A stretch of 25,504 nt of DNA from Desulfovibrio sp. (GTDB taxonomy: Bacteria; Desulfobacterota; Desulfovibrionia; Desulfovibrionales; Desulfovibrionaceae), in assembly GCF_019424165.1 (NCBI RefSeq), contig NZ_JAHZAA010000032.1, forward strand, positions 3,495 through 28,998, given 5' to 3'. The notes beneath the pieces are model-generated. The model had not been told where the DNA came from, did no database searches, and saw only the letters and a list, made by a program, of their open reading frames with translations. Of this stretch, positions 6,589 to 14,771 are shown one piece after another. Every line of letters starts with the position of its first letter. Positions within the stretch are counted from its first letter, which is position 1. The position numbers and the translations under genes were made by a program.

Positions 6589-7635
6589 TTACTGGGGAAA
6601 ACCGGATTGTTTTTTTACCATAAGCCAGGTCTGTATGGGCAGGCGTTTTTCCGTCCAGTGCGCCTTATATCCCATGCGGGGTCCCGTAACCGGCCCCATG
6701 TCGTAACGCGAGGCATGTTCCTCACACAGCCAGGCGACCTGCTCAAGCTGCAACAGATTGCCTATGCCGGCATCCTTCCAGTTGCGGTCATAACTGAACT
6801 GTTGCCCACGATATATACCGCCTGCCATGCCGCCAAAAATAAAACCCACGTCCCGGCCCTCATGACGGGCAAACATGACGCGCGCGGCCCGCGCCGGGGC
6901 CAGACGACGCAGCATGGCCGCATAGAAACTGCGTGCAGGCTCTTCAGTCATGCCGCATTGCCCCTGGCCCTTCCAGCTTTCTTCTTCCACGGCCAGCATG
7001 CGGGCAAGCACGGTACGCGCCTCGTCCGCCGAAGCCGGAACATGCCGCTCGCACACGATGCCCCGCTCTCCGGCACGTCTGCTGCCTTTGGCAAGTTTGG
7101 CCCTGTGGTTGGCGGAGCGCCGGGACAAAAAACCATCCAGGCCGCCATCCAGAGAGGCCGCACACTGTACGGTTTCTGAATGCATGAAGAAATCAAAGCT
7201 GCGGCCAAAGGTCTGCAGAAGACGGCGCGGCGTTGCGCCGCCCGGCTGTAAGCCGCTGATGACAATGCGCGGAAAATATGGGTGGTACATGGCGGCCAGA
7301 TCACTCATGGCGCGGGCCAGCATATCCACGGCGTGGGGACCCAGCAGGGGCGAACTGAAAAACCACAGCGTGTCTATGGGAGTCAGCAGTACCGATTCTG
7401 CGGAAAAAACCTGCTCCGCCAGCACCAGCACGCTGTCCACAACACGCCCCGGCTCATGCCACACCATGAGCTGCCGTTCGGGGGCAAAAACTTCGTGAAA
7501 AGAAAGCTGCCAGGCCGGGAGGCAGCAAAAAGGATCTGCCTGCCCTGAATACAGGGCGGCCCGCTGCCAGCCCTCGTGGTTTTCAAGTTCTTGAAACGCG
7601 AGCTTTCGCATCTGGCGTGCATCAGGTGTCTGCAA
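6589..7635 (-). CDS. GNAT/FemAB-like acyltransferase (CelD/BcsL family)
   Basis: A 348-residue soluble protein resembling the Acetyltransf_6 group (CelD/BcsL-like, FemAB-related), whose members transfer acyl or aminoacyl groups. Seen directly: a basic helix HRAKLAKGSRRA near residue 177, typical of the family linker, and a C-terminal half with the strand-helix order of a GNAT fold (VGFIFGG, then YDRNWKDAGIGNLL). No signal peptide or membrane segment is seen. The start at 7635 is TTG; I chose it because AGAGG lies just upstream, while the ATG eight codons later has no Shine-Dalgarno site. Only 14 bases separate it from the upstream exported-protein gene, so the two form an operon. The substrate is unknown, and polysaccharide modification is only a guess from relatives. 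Confidence 0.7.
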   Translation of the reverse strand: MQTPDARQMRKLAFQELENHEGWQRAALYSGQADPFCCLPAWQLSFHEVFAPERQLMVWHEPGRVVDSVLVLAEQVFSAESVLLTPIDTLWFFSSPLLGPHAVDMLARAMSDLAAMYHPYFPRIVISGLQPGGATPRRLLQTFGRSFDFFMHSETVQCAASLDGGLDGFLSRRSANHRAKLAKGSRRAGERGIVCERHVPASADEARTVLARMLAVEEESWKGQGQCGMTEEPARSFYAAMLRRLAPARAARVMFARHEGRDVGFIFGGMAGGIYRGQQFSYDRNWKDAGIGNLLQLEQVAWLCEEHASRYDMGPVTGPRMGYKAHWTEKRLPIQTWLMVKKQSGFPQ

Positions 7636-7649
7636 GGCCGCCTCTTACC

Positions 7650-8111
7650 CTACTTCACTTCTGTAGGGCACTGCTCGCCCCGGCTGGCATAGAAAAACCA
7701 GCCTGCGCCCGGATCCTGTGTGCGTTCAAAGCAAAAATCACCGGCAGCGCGCCACAGAACGGCAGGCGCCGTGGTGGCAAAGGCCGCGCTCACGGCAACA
7801 GCCTGCGGATCCTGCCCTGCCAGAACCTTGATGGCCTGGGCAACGCCCTCAAAATAGCGGCTCGAAGACGGGAGCATGTTGCTTATAACAGCGCGCTCCA
7901 CTACCCCGTCGTTATCCAGAAAAAAGGTGGCGGTCACGCCATCCTCCAGGGTGCATATCTTTATCTGCCCCTGGTCCTGCACTGTCACCGAACCGGCAGG
8001 AAACACGCTCATCCACCTGGCCTTGAAGTCCTTCCACATCGGGCTGCCGTCGTCCGCCAGAGCGGGAAGCGCCAGAAGCGCAAAAAAAATGCAGAGCAAA
8101 AGTTTTTTCAT
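7650..8111 (-). CDS. Small exported protein of unknown function
   Basis: A 153-residue protein with a clear signal peptide (MKKLLLC start, Leu/Ala core, cleavage expected after ALPALA), so it is likely periplasmic. The mature part is about 134 residues with three cysteines (in IKICTLED, GDFCFER and EQCPTE), which could form a disulfide. I recognise no family. The ATG at 8111 is supported by AGGAG eight bases upstream; the frame stays open 15 codons further but lacks a ribosome site. It is the first gene of a two-gene unit with the acyltransferase, with a 14-base gap, so the two may act on the same envelope process. Confidence 0.75.
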   Translation of the reverse strand: MKKLLLCIFFALLALPALADDGSPMWKDFKARWMSVFPAGSVTVQDQGQIKICTLEDGVTATFFLDNDGVVERAVISNMLPSSSRYFEGVAQAIKVLAGQDPQAVAVSAAFATTAPAVLWRAAGDFCFERTQDPGAGWFFYASRGEQCPTEVK

Positions 8112-8199
8112 AACAAAAACTCCTTTGCGGCAAATTCGTACTTTCCTGATGGGCAACGCGCCAGATGCCCTGTGCCGGACGCCCGCGCGCCCTGTTTTC

Positions 8200-8205
8200 T
8201 ATAAT
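8200..8205 (+). promoter_or_regulatory. Candidate -10 box for fdhD-moeA
   Basis: A perfect TATAAT stands about 200 bases before the fdhD ATG. No good -35 is seen 17 bp upstream (GGACGC), so an activator may be needed if it is used. The 190-base leader holds no known riboswitch that I can recognise; I looked specifically for a molybdenum-cofactor RNA motif and did not see one. Confidence 0.35.
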
Positions 8206-8401
8206 AGGTGAGCATGCCGTTAATGAAAAGCCCTCTTTTACAAGACATTGTACAAAGCTGTCGGCCATGCTCCGGCAGTAAAAATCCCTTTCCGCGAGGC
8301 CTCTTGTTTTTCAACCCGTTTTGGCCGAAACTGAAGATAATCCGCCTGCCGCCACCGCGCCGCAGACGCAGCATCCCACCGCAAGGAGAAATCCGCCCGC
8401 C

Positions 8402-9199
8402 ATGTCCAAGCCCGATCATCCCCCGGTCTGTTTTCCCATTACCCTTACCCGCATCAACCGTCTGGGCAGATATGAGGTGGACGACCTGCTCCTGCGCGAA
8501 GAAGCCTATAATCTCATATGCAACGGAAAAACCGTGGCCTGTCTGCACTGCATGCCCGACAAGCTTGAAGAACTGGCCGTGGGCAGGCTTTTTACCCTGG
8601 GACTGTTGCAGGATGCCCGGCAGATACGCTCTCTGAGCATTTTACCCCCCGCGGCGTCCCGCCCGCAGGCTGCCACAGATGCCAAGGGTACGGCGGTCAA
8701 GCTTCGTATGGCCGCCGCGCCCGATCAGCCCCCAGCAGGCAGCATGACCGTGACCCTTGATCCCCCGCCGCCCCCTGCACCCGCGCCTGAAGAGGACATA
8801 TGCCTGGCTGCCGACAGGGTTCACGAATTGCAGACGGAATTTGAAGAACACTGCAATCTCTACCGTCTTACCGGTGCAGCCCACAGTTGCGCTCTGGCCG
8901 ATTCTTCCGGCGTTCTGCTTTTCTATGAAGACATCGCCCGCCATAACGCCCTGGACAAACTTATCGGGGCCATGCTGCTGCGCGGCATCGGGCCACAGGG
9001 CAAGCTCATCATTTTCAGCGGCAGACTGGCGCTGGACATGCTGGAAAAGTCCGCAGCCTGCGGCGTGCGTCTGCTGGTGGCCCCCGGCGCTCCCTCACTG
9101 GCGGCAGTGGAACTGGCAAGGGCCGTCAACATTTCCATTCTGGGTTTTGTGCGCCAGGGCAATATCAATATATACACCTGTCCGCACAGGATTGCCTGA
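8402..9199 (+). CDS. fdhD: Formate dehydrogenase accessory protein FdhD (CxxC motif absent)
   Basis: A 265-residue homologue of FdhD, the factor that takes sulfur from a cysteine desulfurase and sulfurates the Mo/W bis-guanine-dinucleotide cofactor before its insertion into formate dehydrogenase. Seen: KLEELAVGRLF (54-64), LTGAAHSCA (156-164), the signature EDIARHNALDKLIG (176-189), FSGRLALDMLEKSAACGV (205-222) and the C-terminal GFVRQGNINIYT. The Cys-x-x-Cys pair (C121/C124 in E. coli) should lie between residues 71 and 131. Here that stretch has no cysteine and contains a proline-rich segment (PPPPPAPAP). The ATG at 8402 has AAGGAG at a rather long 13-base spacing; an upstream TTG at 8321 has no ribosome site. 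moeA starts one base after the stop, and the formate dehydrogenase operon follows. The family is certain; whether it still transfers sulfur is open. Confidence 0.9.
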   Translation: MSKPDHPPVCFPITLTRINRLGRYEVDDLLLREEAYNLICNGKTVACLHCMPDKLEELAVGRLFTLGLLQDARQIRSLSILPPAASRPQAATDAKGTAVKLRMAAAPDQPPAGSMTVTLDPPPPPAPAPEEDICLAADRVHELQTEFEEHCNLYRLTGAAHSCALADSSGVLLFYEDIARHNALDKLIGAMLLRGIGPQGKLIIFSGRLALDMLEKSAACGVRLLVAPGAPSLAAVELARAVNISILGFVRQGNINIYTCPHRIA

Positions 9200-9200
9200 C

Positions 9201-10457
9201 ATGTCGCACTGCCCGTATTCCCCGGCCACTTCCGCGCAGGGTATGCTGCCCCTGGAAAAAGCGCTGGCAGCCCTGCTGGCCTGCGCCACCCCGGTGAAAC
9301 AGACCCTTTCGCTTCCTCTGTTGGAGGCCGACAGACGGATATGCGCGGCAGACATATATGCCGGGCTGCCGCAGCCGCCGTTTGACCGTGCGCAGGTGGA
9401 CGGTTACGCCGCGCGCAGCGCCGACCTTGCCGCTGCAAACCCGGAAGCTCCGGCCACCCTGCAGGTGACCCAATTTCTCTATGCGGGCAGCGGACCGGGT
9501 ATGCCGGTGCGGCCCGGCCAGGCAGCGCGCATAACCACCGGAGCCATGCTGCCCCCCGGAGCCGACTGCGTGATATGGCAGGAAGATACCGACAGGCGCG
9601 GCCACAGCATCAGCGTGCGCCACAGCCTCGCGCCCGGGCGCAACTGTCATGCCCAGGGGCGCGATGTAAGCCCGGGGCAACTGCTTGTGGGCAGGGGTGA
9701 CACGCTGCACAGCGGCACCCTCGGCCTGCTGGCCGGTCAGGGGCATACCCATGTCCCCGTATACGGCAGTCCTGCGGCAAGCATGCTCGCCACGGGCGAT
9801 GAACTGTACCCGCCAGGCCTGCCGCTGCCCAAGGGAGGCATCTACAATACCAGCGCCACCTTGCTGGGCGTACGCCTGCAACGGCTCGGCGCGCATATTG
9901 CCGACATGCGGGTCTGCCCCGATGACGACGCGCTCTTGTTGCAGCATATGGAAGACCTGCTGCCCCGCAGCGCCCTTGTCATCACCACCGGTGGCGTCTC
10001 GTGGGGGCCGCGCGACCTTGTGCCACGGCTGGCGGCCAGACTCACCGCCCGTCACGGCGGCCGCCTGCTTTTCCGGGGGCTGAGCATGAAGCCGGGAACC
10101 ATGACCCTGGGCGCGGTTGTGGGCAAGACCATCCTGCTCGGCCTTTCGGGAACCCCCGTGGCTGCCGCAGCAGCCTTTGAGCTGCTGGCCGGGCCGCTTA
10201 TCAAAAAGCTCTCCGGCCGCGCCCGTTATGGTCTGACCCGGCAACGCGGCATCATGAGCAACGACTTCGGCACATGCCGTAAAGACTCGCGCCGCCTTGT
10301 CATGGCGCGGCTTGAGGGTACTGACGTTTTTCTGCGCCCCCGCGGCGAAGGCGTGGGGCAGCCTGCCCTGCGCGACGACTGCAACTGCTTTGTGGACATT
10401 CCCGCCGGATGCCCGCCCCTGCGGCGTGGAGACGAGGTGGATGTCATCCTGCCGTAA
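9201..10457 (+). CDS. moeA: Molybdopterin molybdenumtransferase MoeA
   Basis: A 418-residue MoeA-type enzyme that inserts molybdate (or tungstate) into adenylylated molybdopterin. Seen: FDRAQVDGYA (61-70, counterpart of the usual FDxSAMDGYA, with D67), TTGAMLPPGADCV (112-124), the MoCF-binding domain motifs TGDEL (198-202), TTGGVSWGPRD (262-272), MKPGT (297-301) and GLSGTPVA (314-321; usually GLPGNPVS), and a C-terminal beta-barrel domain IV from about residue 340. Length fits the family. The ATG at 9201 follows the fdhD stop by one base; an open frame runs further upstream but is a shadow of fdhD. Clustering with fdhD and the formate dehydrogenase operon suggests this copy serves that enzyme. 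A hairpin at 10582-10609 probably ends the transcript. Confidence 0.93.
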   Translation: MSHCPYSPATSAQGMLPLEKALAALLACATPVKQTLSLPLLEADRRICAADIYAGLPQPPFDRAQVDGYAARSADLAAANPEAPATLQVTQFLYAGSGPGMPVRPGQAARITTGAMLPPGADCVIWQEDTDRRGHSISVRHSLAPGRNCHAQGRDVSPGQLLVGRGDTLHSGTLGLLAGQGHTHVPVYGSPAASMLATGDELYPPGLPLPKGGIYNTSATLLGVRLQRLGAHIADMRVCPDDDALLLQHMEDLLPRSALVITTGGVSWGPRDLVPRLAARLTARHGGRLLFRGLSMKPGTMTLGAVVGKTILLGLSGTPVAAAAAFELLAGPLIKKLSGRARYGLTRQRGIMSNDFGTCRKDSRRLVMARLEGTDVFLRPRGEGVGQPALRDDCNCFVDIPAGCPPLRRGDEVDVILP

Positions 10458-10581
10458 CGTGCCGCCGCAAAAATATCTTCCTGTAGCGCACATTCCGGGC
10501 GCTGTGGCCTGACCCGCGCGTGCCTCGCGGGCAATCACCGATGCGGCTGGCGCCAGATCCGCGTATTCCGGTCTTCTTTAT

Positions 10582-10612
10582 TCCGGGAGTCTGACCGGCG
10601 GCTCCCGGATTT
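10582..10612 (+). terminator. Hairpin after moeA
   Basis: TCCGGGAG (10582-10589) pairs perfectly with CTCCCGGA (10602-10609) across a 12-base loop and is followed by TTTCT. This is a moderate intrinsic terminator about 125 bases after moeA, which would separate fdhD-moeA from the formate dehydrogenase operon. Confidence 0.6.
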
Positions 10613-10647
10613 CTGACATCATCAGACCTTATTAGTAAAAACTGCTA

Positions 10648-10676
10648 TTGCACGATCTTGCCATACAGACTAGCAT
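10648..10676 (+). promoter_or_regulatory. Candidate promoter of the formate dehydrogenase operon
   Basis: TTGCAC (10648-10653), a 17-bp spacer and TAGCAT (10671-10676) resemble a sigma-70 promoter with 3 of 6 and 4 of 6 matches. It lies just after the moeA hairpin and about 80 bases before the fdhA ATG. The match is modest. Confidence 0.35.
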
Positions 10677-10756
10677 ATAGGCCTGTTATATAAAAAAGCG
10701 TGAATCCGGGCTTGCCCCACGTGCTCTCCCAACAGCCGAAAACTGCGAGAAAGAAC

Positions 10757-13700
10757 ATGCCCCATCACAAGGAACCTCTCAGCCCGCGCACTGCCGTGTG
10801 CCACAGCAGATACCGCGATGCGGAAAAGCACCACGGCGTGTGCCTTTACTGCGCCATCGGGTGCGGACTGAACATATATACCTGCCAGGGCGAAGTCGTC
10901 GGCGTGGAAGGCGATGACGAAAGCCCCGTAAACCGGGGCCGTCTTTGCCCCAAAGGGTCGAACACCCTGCAGATGCTGCGCAGCCCCCACCGTGTCGCCA
11001 CGGTGCGCTATCGCGCGCCCTATGCCACCCAATGGGAAGACCGCCCGATGGACTGGGCCATGGACCGTATAGCCCGGCTCGTGAAGGTCGCCCGCGATGC
11101 CGGTTTTCAGGAAAAAAATGCGGCAGGCATGACCGTGAATACCTGTCACAGCATCGCCTCTCTCGGCGGTTCCGCCAGCGACAATGAAGAGAACTACCTG
11201 ATGAAAAAGCTCTTCACCGGCGGCCTCGGCATGCTGGATGTCGAAAACCAGGCCAGGCTCTGACACTCCGCATCCGTGCCCGGTCTGGGCGCGTCATTCG
11301 GCTTCGGCGCTTGCACCAACTTTCCGCGCGACATGCGCAACAGCGACTGCATCCTTGTCATGGGTTCCAACATGGCAGAATCCCATCCCGTTGGTTTTCA
11401 ATGGGTCATGGAAGCTAAAGAGCGCGGCGCAACCCTCATTCATGTAGATCCGCGCTTTACCCGTACTTCGGCTGTGGCCGACCATCACATAAGCATCAGG
11501 CCCGATTCGGACCTGGCCTTTCTTGGCGCGCTTATCCATCTTATCCTGAAGAAAAACGGCTGGTTTTCTGATTTTGTCAGCCACTACACCAATGCCTCCA
11601 CCCTGGTGAGCGAAAAGTTTTCCTTTGATGAAAACACGGGCCTTTTCGTGGGCTTCAATCCGGCAACACGCGCCTACGATCAGCAGCCGGACGCCTGGGA
11701 ATATGAGCTGGATGAACAGGGAATGCCCAAAAAAGACCCGACCTTCCAGCACCCGCGCTGCGTTTTGCGCGTGCTTGAAAAACAGTACGCAGGCTATACG
11801 CCCGAAAAAGCTGCTGAAACCTGCGGCTGTAGCCCCGAAGACGTGGAACTGGTAGCCGACCTGCTCATGAGCAATTCCGGGCCGGAGCGTACTTCGGTCA
11901 TGGCCTATGCCCTGGGCTGGACACAGCACACCAGCGGCGTGCAGATCATCCGGGCTGCGGGCATCATCCAGCTACTGCTCGGCAACGTGGGGCGGCCGGG
12001 CAGCGGTATTGTCGCCCTGCGCGGGCATGCCAACGTACAGGGCGCCACAGACATTCCCACCCTGTTCAACAATCTGCCCAACTACATTCCGCAGCCCAAG
12101 GCCATTGCCGAACACGCCACCCTGAAAAACCTGCTGGAATACGGACACGGCCTGAGTGGCCGCAGAGGCAGGGAAGAAAGCGGACTGTGGCGGCAAGAGG
12201 GACTCAAGGGCGCATGGGCGGCCATGCCCTCCTACATGGTCAGCCTGCTCAAGGCCTGGTACGGCGATGCCGCCACCGCAGACAACGAGTACTGCTACCA
12301 GAACCTGCCAAAAATGCAGAAGGACGAATCCGAACAGATCTTTTTTAAAGAGGCCCTGCAAGGCACCGTGCGGGGGATGTTTGTTTTCGGGCAAAACCCG
12401 GCAGTAAGTTCGCCCAACTCCGGTTTTCACCGCGAAGCCATGCGCAGGCTGGACTGGCTTGTGGTGGTGGACGCCTTTGAAACCGAAAGCGCCGCCGTAT
12501 GGTACGCCGACCCCAACGGACCCGGCCCGGAGACTGTGGGAACCGAAGTTTTTCTGCTTCCTGCCGCCCTGGCTATGGAAAAAGGCGGTTCGGTTTCCAA
12601 TACCGAACGGCTGGTACAGTGGCATGAGCCTGTTCTGGAGGCTCCGGGCGACAGCAGGTCCGACCTCTGGTACGTCTACCAGCTCGGCAAGCGGCTCAAG
12701 GCCCTTTACGCCGATTCCACCGAGGAGAAAGACAAGGCCCTGCAACAGCTTACCTGGGACTATTGCAAACCCGGCGAAGACGAGCCGGACCCCGAGCTGG
12801 TGCTGCGCGAAATGAACGGATTCAATACCGCCACGGGCGAGCACCTCAAGGCCACAGGCCAGCTTGCCGCCGACGGCTCCACCGCCTGCGGCTGTCGCCT
12901 TTACTGCGGCGTCTACCCCGCGCCGGGACAAAATCTTGCCAAACGGCGCGGCACCATCGGTGATGAAGAAAATTTCTATCCCGACTGGGCCTGGGCCTGG
13001 CCTGGCAACTCGCGCATTCTCTATAACCGCGCTTCCGCCGATCCAGAGGGTAAGCCCTGGTCCGCGCGCAAGGCCATCATTCAATGGGATGCCAATGCCG
13101 GACGCTGGAAAGGCGCAGACGTACCCAACTATGTGCTCAACAAGGCTCCGGACTATCGCCCAACACCCGAAAGCAAAGGTATGGACGCCATACCGGGTGA
13201 TGCGCCCTTCACCGTGCATTTCGACGGCCTGGGCTGGCTGTTCGCGCCATTCGGCCTTTCCGACGGCCCCATGCCCGTACACTATGAGGCCCTGGAAACC
13301 CCTGTGCGCAACACTATGGCCGCACAGCAGATATCCCCATCGACCACAATCATTGAAGATTCGCGCAATGCCATCGCCGCGCAGGGTGATCCCCGCTATC
13401 CCGTCATTCTCACAAGTTACCGGGTAACGGAACAGTTTGTGGCAGGCGTTATGACGCGGCGCTCAAGCTGGATCAACGAGCTTCAGCCCAGCCTGTTTTT
13501 TGAAATGGACCCGGAACTGGCCGCAAGCCTTGCCCTGCGCAATCTGGACTGGGTCATTGCCGAAAGCAGGCGCGGCTCCATCGAGGGCCGGGTTCTGGTC
13601 ACTCCACGCATGCAGCCGCTCATGGTCTGCGGCAACAAGGTGCATGTGGTGGGCGTACCCATGCATTTCGGCTACAAGGGCGAAGTGACGGGAGATTCCG

Positions 13701-13909
13701 TCAATGTGCTTACGGCGCTGTCTCTCGGCCCCAATTCGGACATTGCCAGCGTCAAGTCCATTGCCTGCCGCATCAGGCCCGGCAGGCTCACGGCCCGCAG
13801 CGAACACAAGGATGATTTCAAAGACGCCTACGCGCCGCTGCCGGACGCCCCCATGAGCAAGGTCCCCTGGATATGTAAGCCTGAAGGGAGGCTCGACTAT
13901 GACAACTGA
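10757..13909 (+). CDS. fdhA: Formate dehydrogenase catalytic (alpha) subunit, selenocysteine-containing
   Basis: A 1050-residue Mo/W-bis-MGD enzyme that oxidises formate to CO2 (or the reverse). The frame is interrupted only by TGA at 11261-11263, read as selenocysteine 169. The following residues HSASVPGLGASFG are the conserved context of Sec in FdnG/FdhF-type enzymes, and a SECIS hairpin follows. An N-terminal [4Fe-4S] motif is formed by C29, C32, C36 and C64 (VCLYCAIGC, then GRLCPKG). The C-terminal dinucleotide-binding domain runs from about residue 850. No Tat signal precedes the cluster, and an in-frame stop at 10691 rules out a longer N-terminus, so the subunit should stay in the cytoplasm. 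The ATG at 10757 was preferred; a GTG at 10700 would add 19 residues, and neither has a strong ribosome site. It overlaps fdhB by 11 bases. Confidence 0.95.
11261..11293 (+). promoter_or_regulatory. Bacterial SECIS element at the UGA selenocysteine codon
   Basis: Eighteen bases after the UGA is a loop GGUCU (11282-11286) closed by CGTGCCC (11275-11281) and GGGCGCG (11287-11293), which form seven pairs including one G-U. The E. coli fdhF SECIS has the same GGUCU loop at the same 18-base distance. This is the binding site for the selenocysteine elongation factor SelB and confirms read-through. Confidence 0.9.
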
Positions 13910-14771
13910 GACGCGCCTTCCACAAAAGCCCCGCGGTTTTGCACAGCGCCTGCTATATCCTTTCAGGCGCGGCACAGGACCGGCGATGCAGGAGCCGGTA
14001 GGCTTTTTTACCGACACCTCGGTATGTATCGGCTGCAAGGCCTGCCAGGTGGGCTGCAAGCACTGGAACATGCTGCCGGGCCTTGAGCCGCGGCTTTCGG
14101 GCCGCAGCTATGACAACACACTGGAACTTTCCGCCCGCACATGGCGGCATGTAAAGTTCGCCGAGGTCATTGATACCGATATTCCGGCCAACAACCGCCA
14201 GGGCCTGCACTGGCTGCTTGCCAGCGACAGTTGCAAGCATTGCGACGACGCCCCCTGCCTGCGGGCCTGCCCCACGGGGGCGCTCATCCGTACCGAAGTG
14301 GGCGGCGTGTACCCGCAGTCAGACATCTGCAACGGCTGCGCCTCATGCGTTGCGGCCTGCCCCTTTGGCGTTATTGCCAGAAACGAGGAAAGCGGCCACT
14401 CGCACAAATGCACCTTCTGCCTTGACCGCGTGCGTGACGGACTGCAACCGGCCTGTGCCAAAACCTGCCCCGCCGCTTCCATACGCTTCGGCAGACTTGA
14501 AGACATGCGCAATGCCGCCCGCAACCGCCTCGCCCATCTGCGGGCGCAGGGCGTGAGCAATGCCCGCCTTTATGGCCTTGAACCCACAGAAAACTACTCG
14601 TCCCTGCACAATATTTTCCTGCTGCTGGACAGGCCCTCCACCTATGGCCTGCCCGAAACGCCCCTGCATCCCGCCCGCCGTCTCAAGGGCGACTATATCC
14701 GCGCTGCCGCCGGAGTGCTTCTCGGCATTGCCATACTGGGCGCGTCAGTCATTTTCGGAGGTGTCCTGTAA
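13899..14771 (+). CDS. fdhB: Formate dehydrogenase iron-sulfur (beta) subunit
   Basis: A 290-residue electron-transfer subunit with sixteen cysteines for four [4Fe-4S] clusters: C43/C46/C49/C53 (CIGCKACQVGC), C112/C115/C120/C124, C144/C147/C150/C154 (CNGCASCVAAC) and C171/C174/C186/C190. It passes electrons from the catalytic subunit to the membrane subunit. One hydrophobic helix at residues 268-288 near the C-terminus should anchor it, as in FdnH. There is no Tat or Sec signal at the N-terminus. The start is ATG with GGGAGG upstream, inside the last codons of fdhA; its TAA stop overlaps the ATG of the next gene (TAATG). This indicates tight translational coupling and equal stoichiometry. Confidence 0.93.
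   Translation: MTTETRLPQKPRGFAQRLLYPFRRGTGPAMQEPVGFFTDTSVCIGCKACQVGCKHWNMLPGLEPRLSGRSYDNTLELSARTWRHVKFAEVIDTDIPANNRQGLHWLLASDSCKHCDDAPCLRACPTGALIRTEVGGVYPQSDICNGCASCVAACPFGVIARNEESGHSHKCTFCLDRVRDGLQPACAKTCPAASIRFGRLEDMRNAARNRLAHLRAQGVSNARLYGLEPTENYSSLHNIFLLLDRPSTYGLPETPLHPARRLKGDYIRAAAGVLLGIAILGASVIFGGVL

Noticed and set aside
8757..9200. N-terminal extension of moeA into the fdhD region
   Set aside because: The extra 148 residues are fdhD read in another frame; the MoeA family start fits the ATG at 9201.
9165..10538. Long antisense open frame (457 codons) opposite moeA
   Set aside because: It is a typical GC-rich shadow: moeA on the other strand has full family motifs, and this translation has no recognisable domain.
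10646..10662. Sigma-54-like site TTGCACGATCTTGCC upstream of fdhA
   Set aside because: It lacks the GG of the -24 box and its spacing to GC is one base short of the consensus, so I kept only a weak sigma-70 candidate.
11261..11263. fdhA as a pseudogene split by a stop codon
   Set aside because: The stop is UGA at the conserved Sec position, followed by the expected residues and a SECIS hairpin.
11972..13282. Long antisense open frame (436 codons) opposite fdhA
   Set aside because: It is a shadow of the formate dehydrogenase coding strand, with no ribosome site or motifs.
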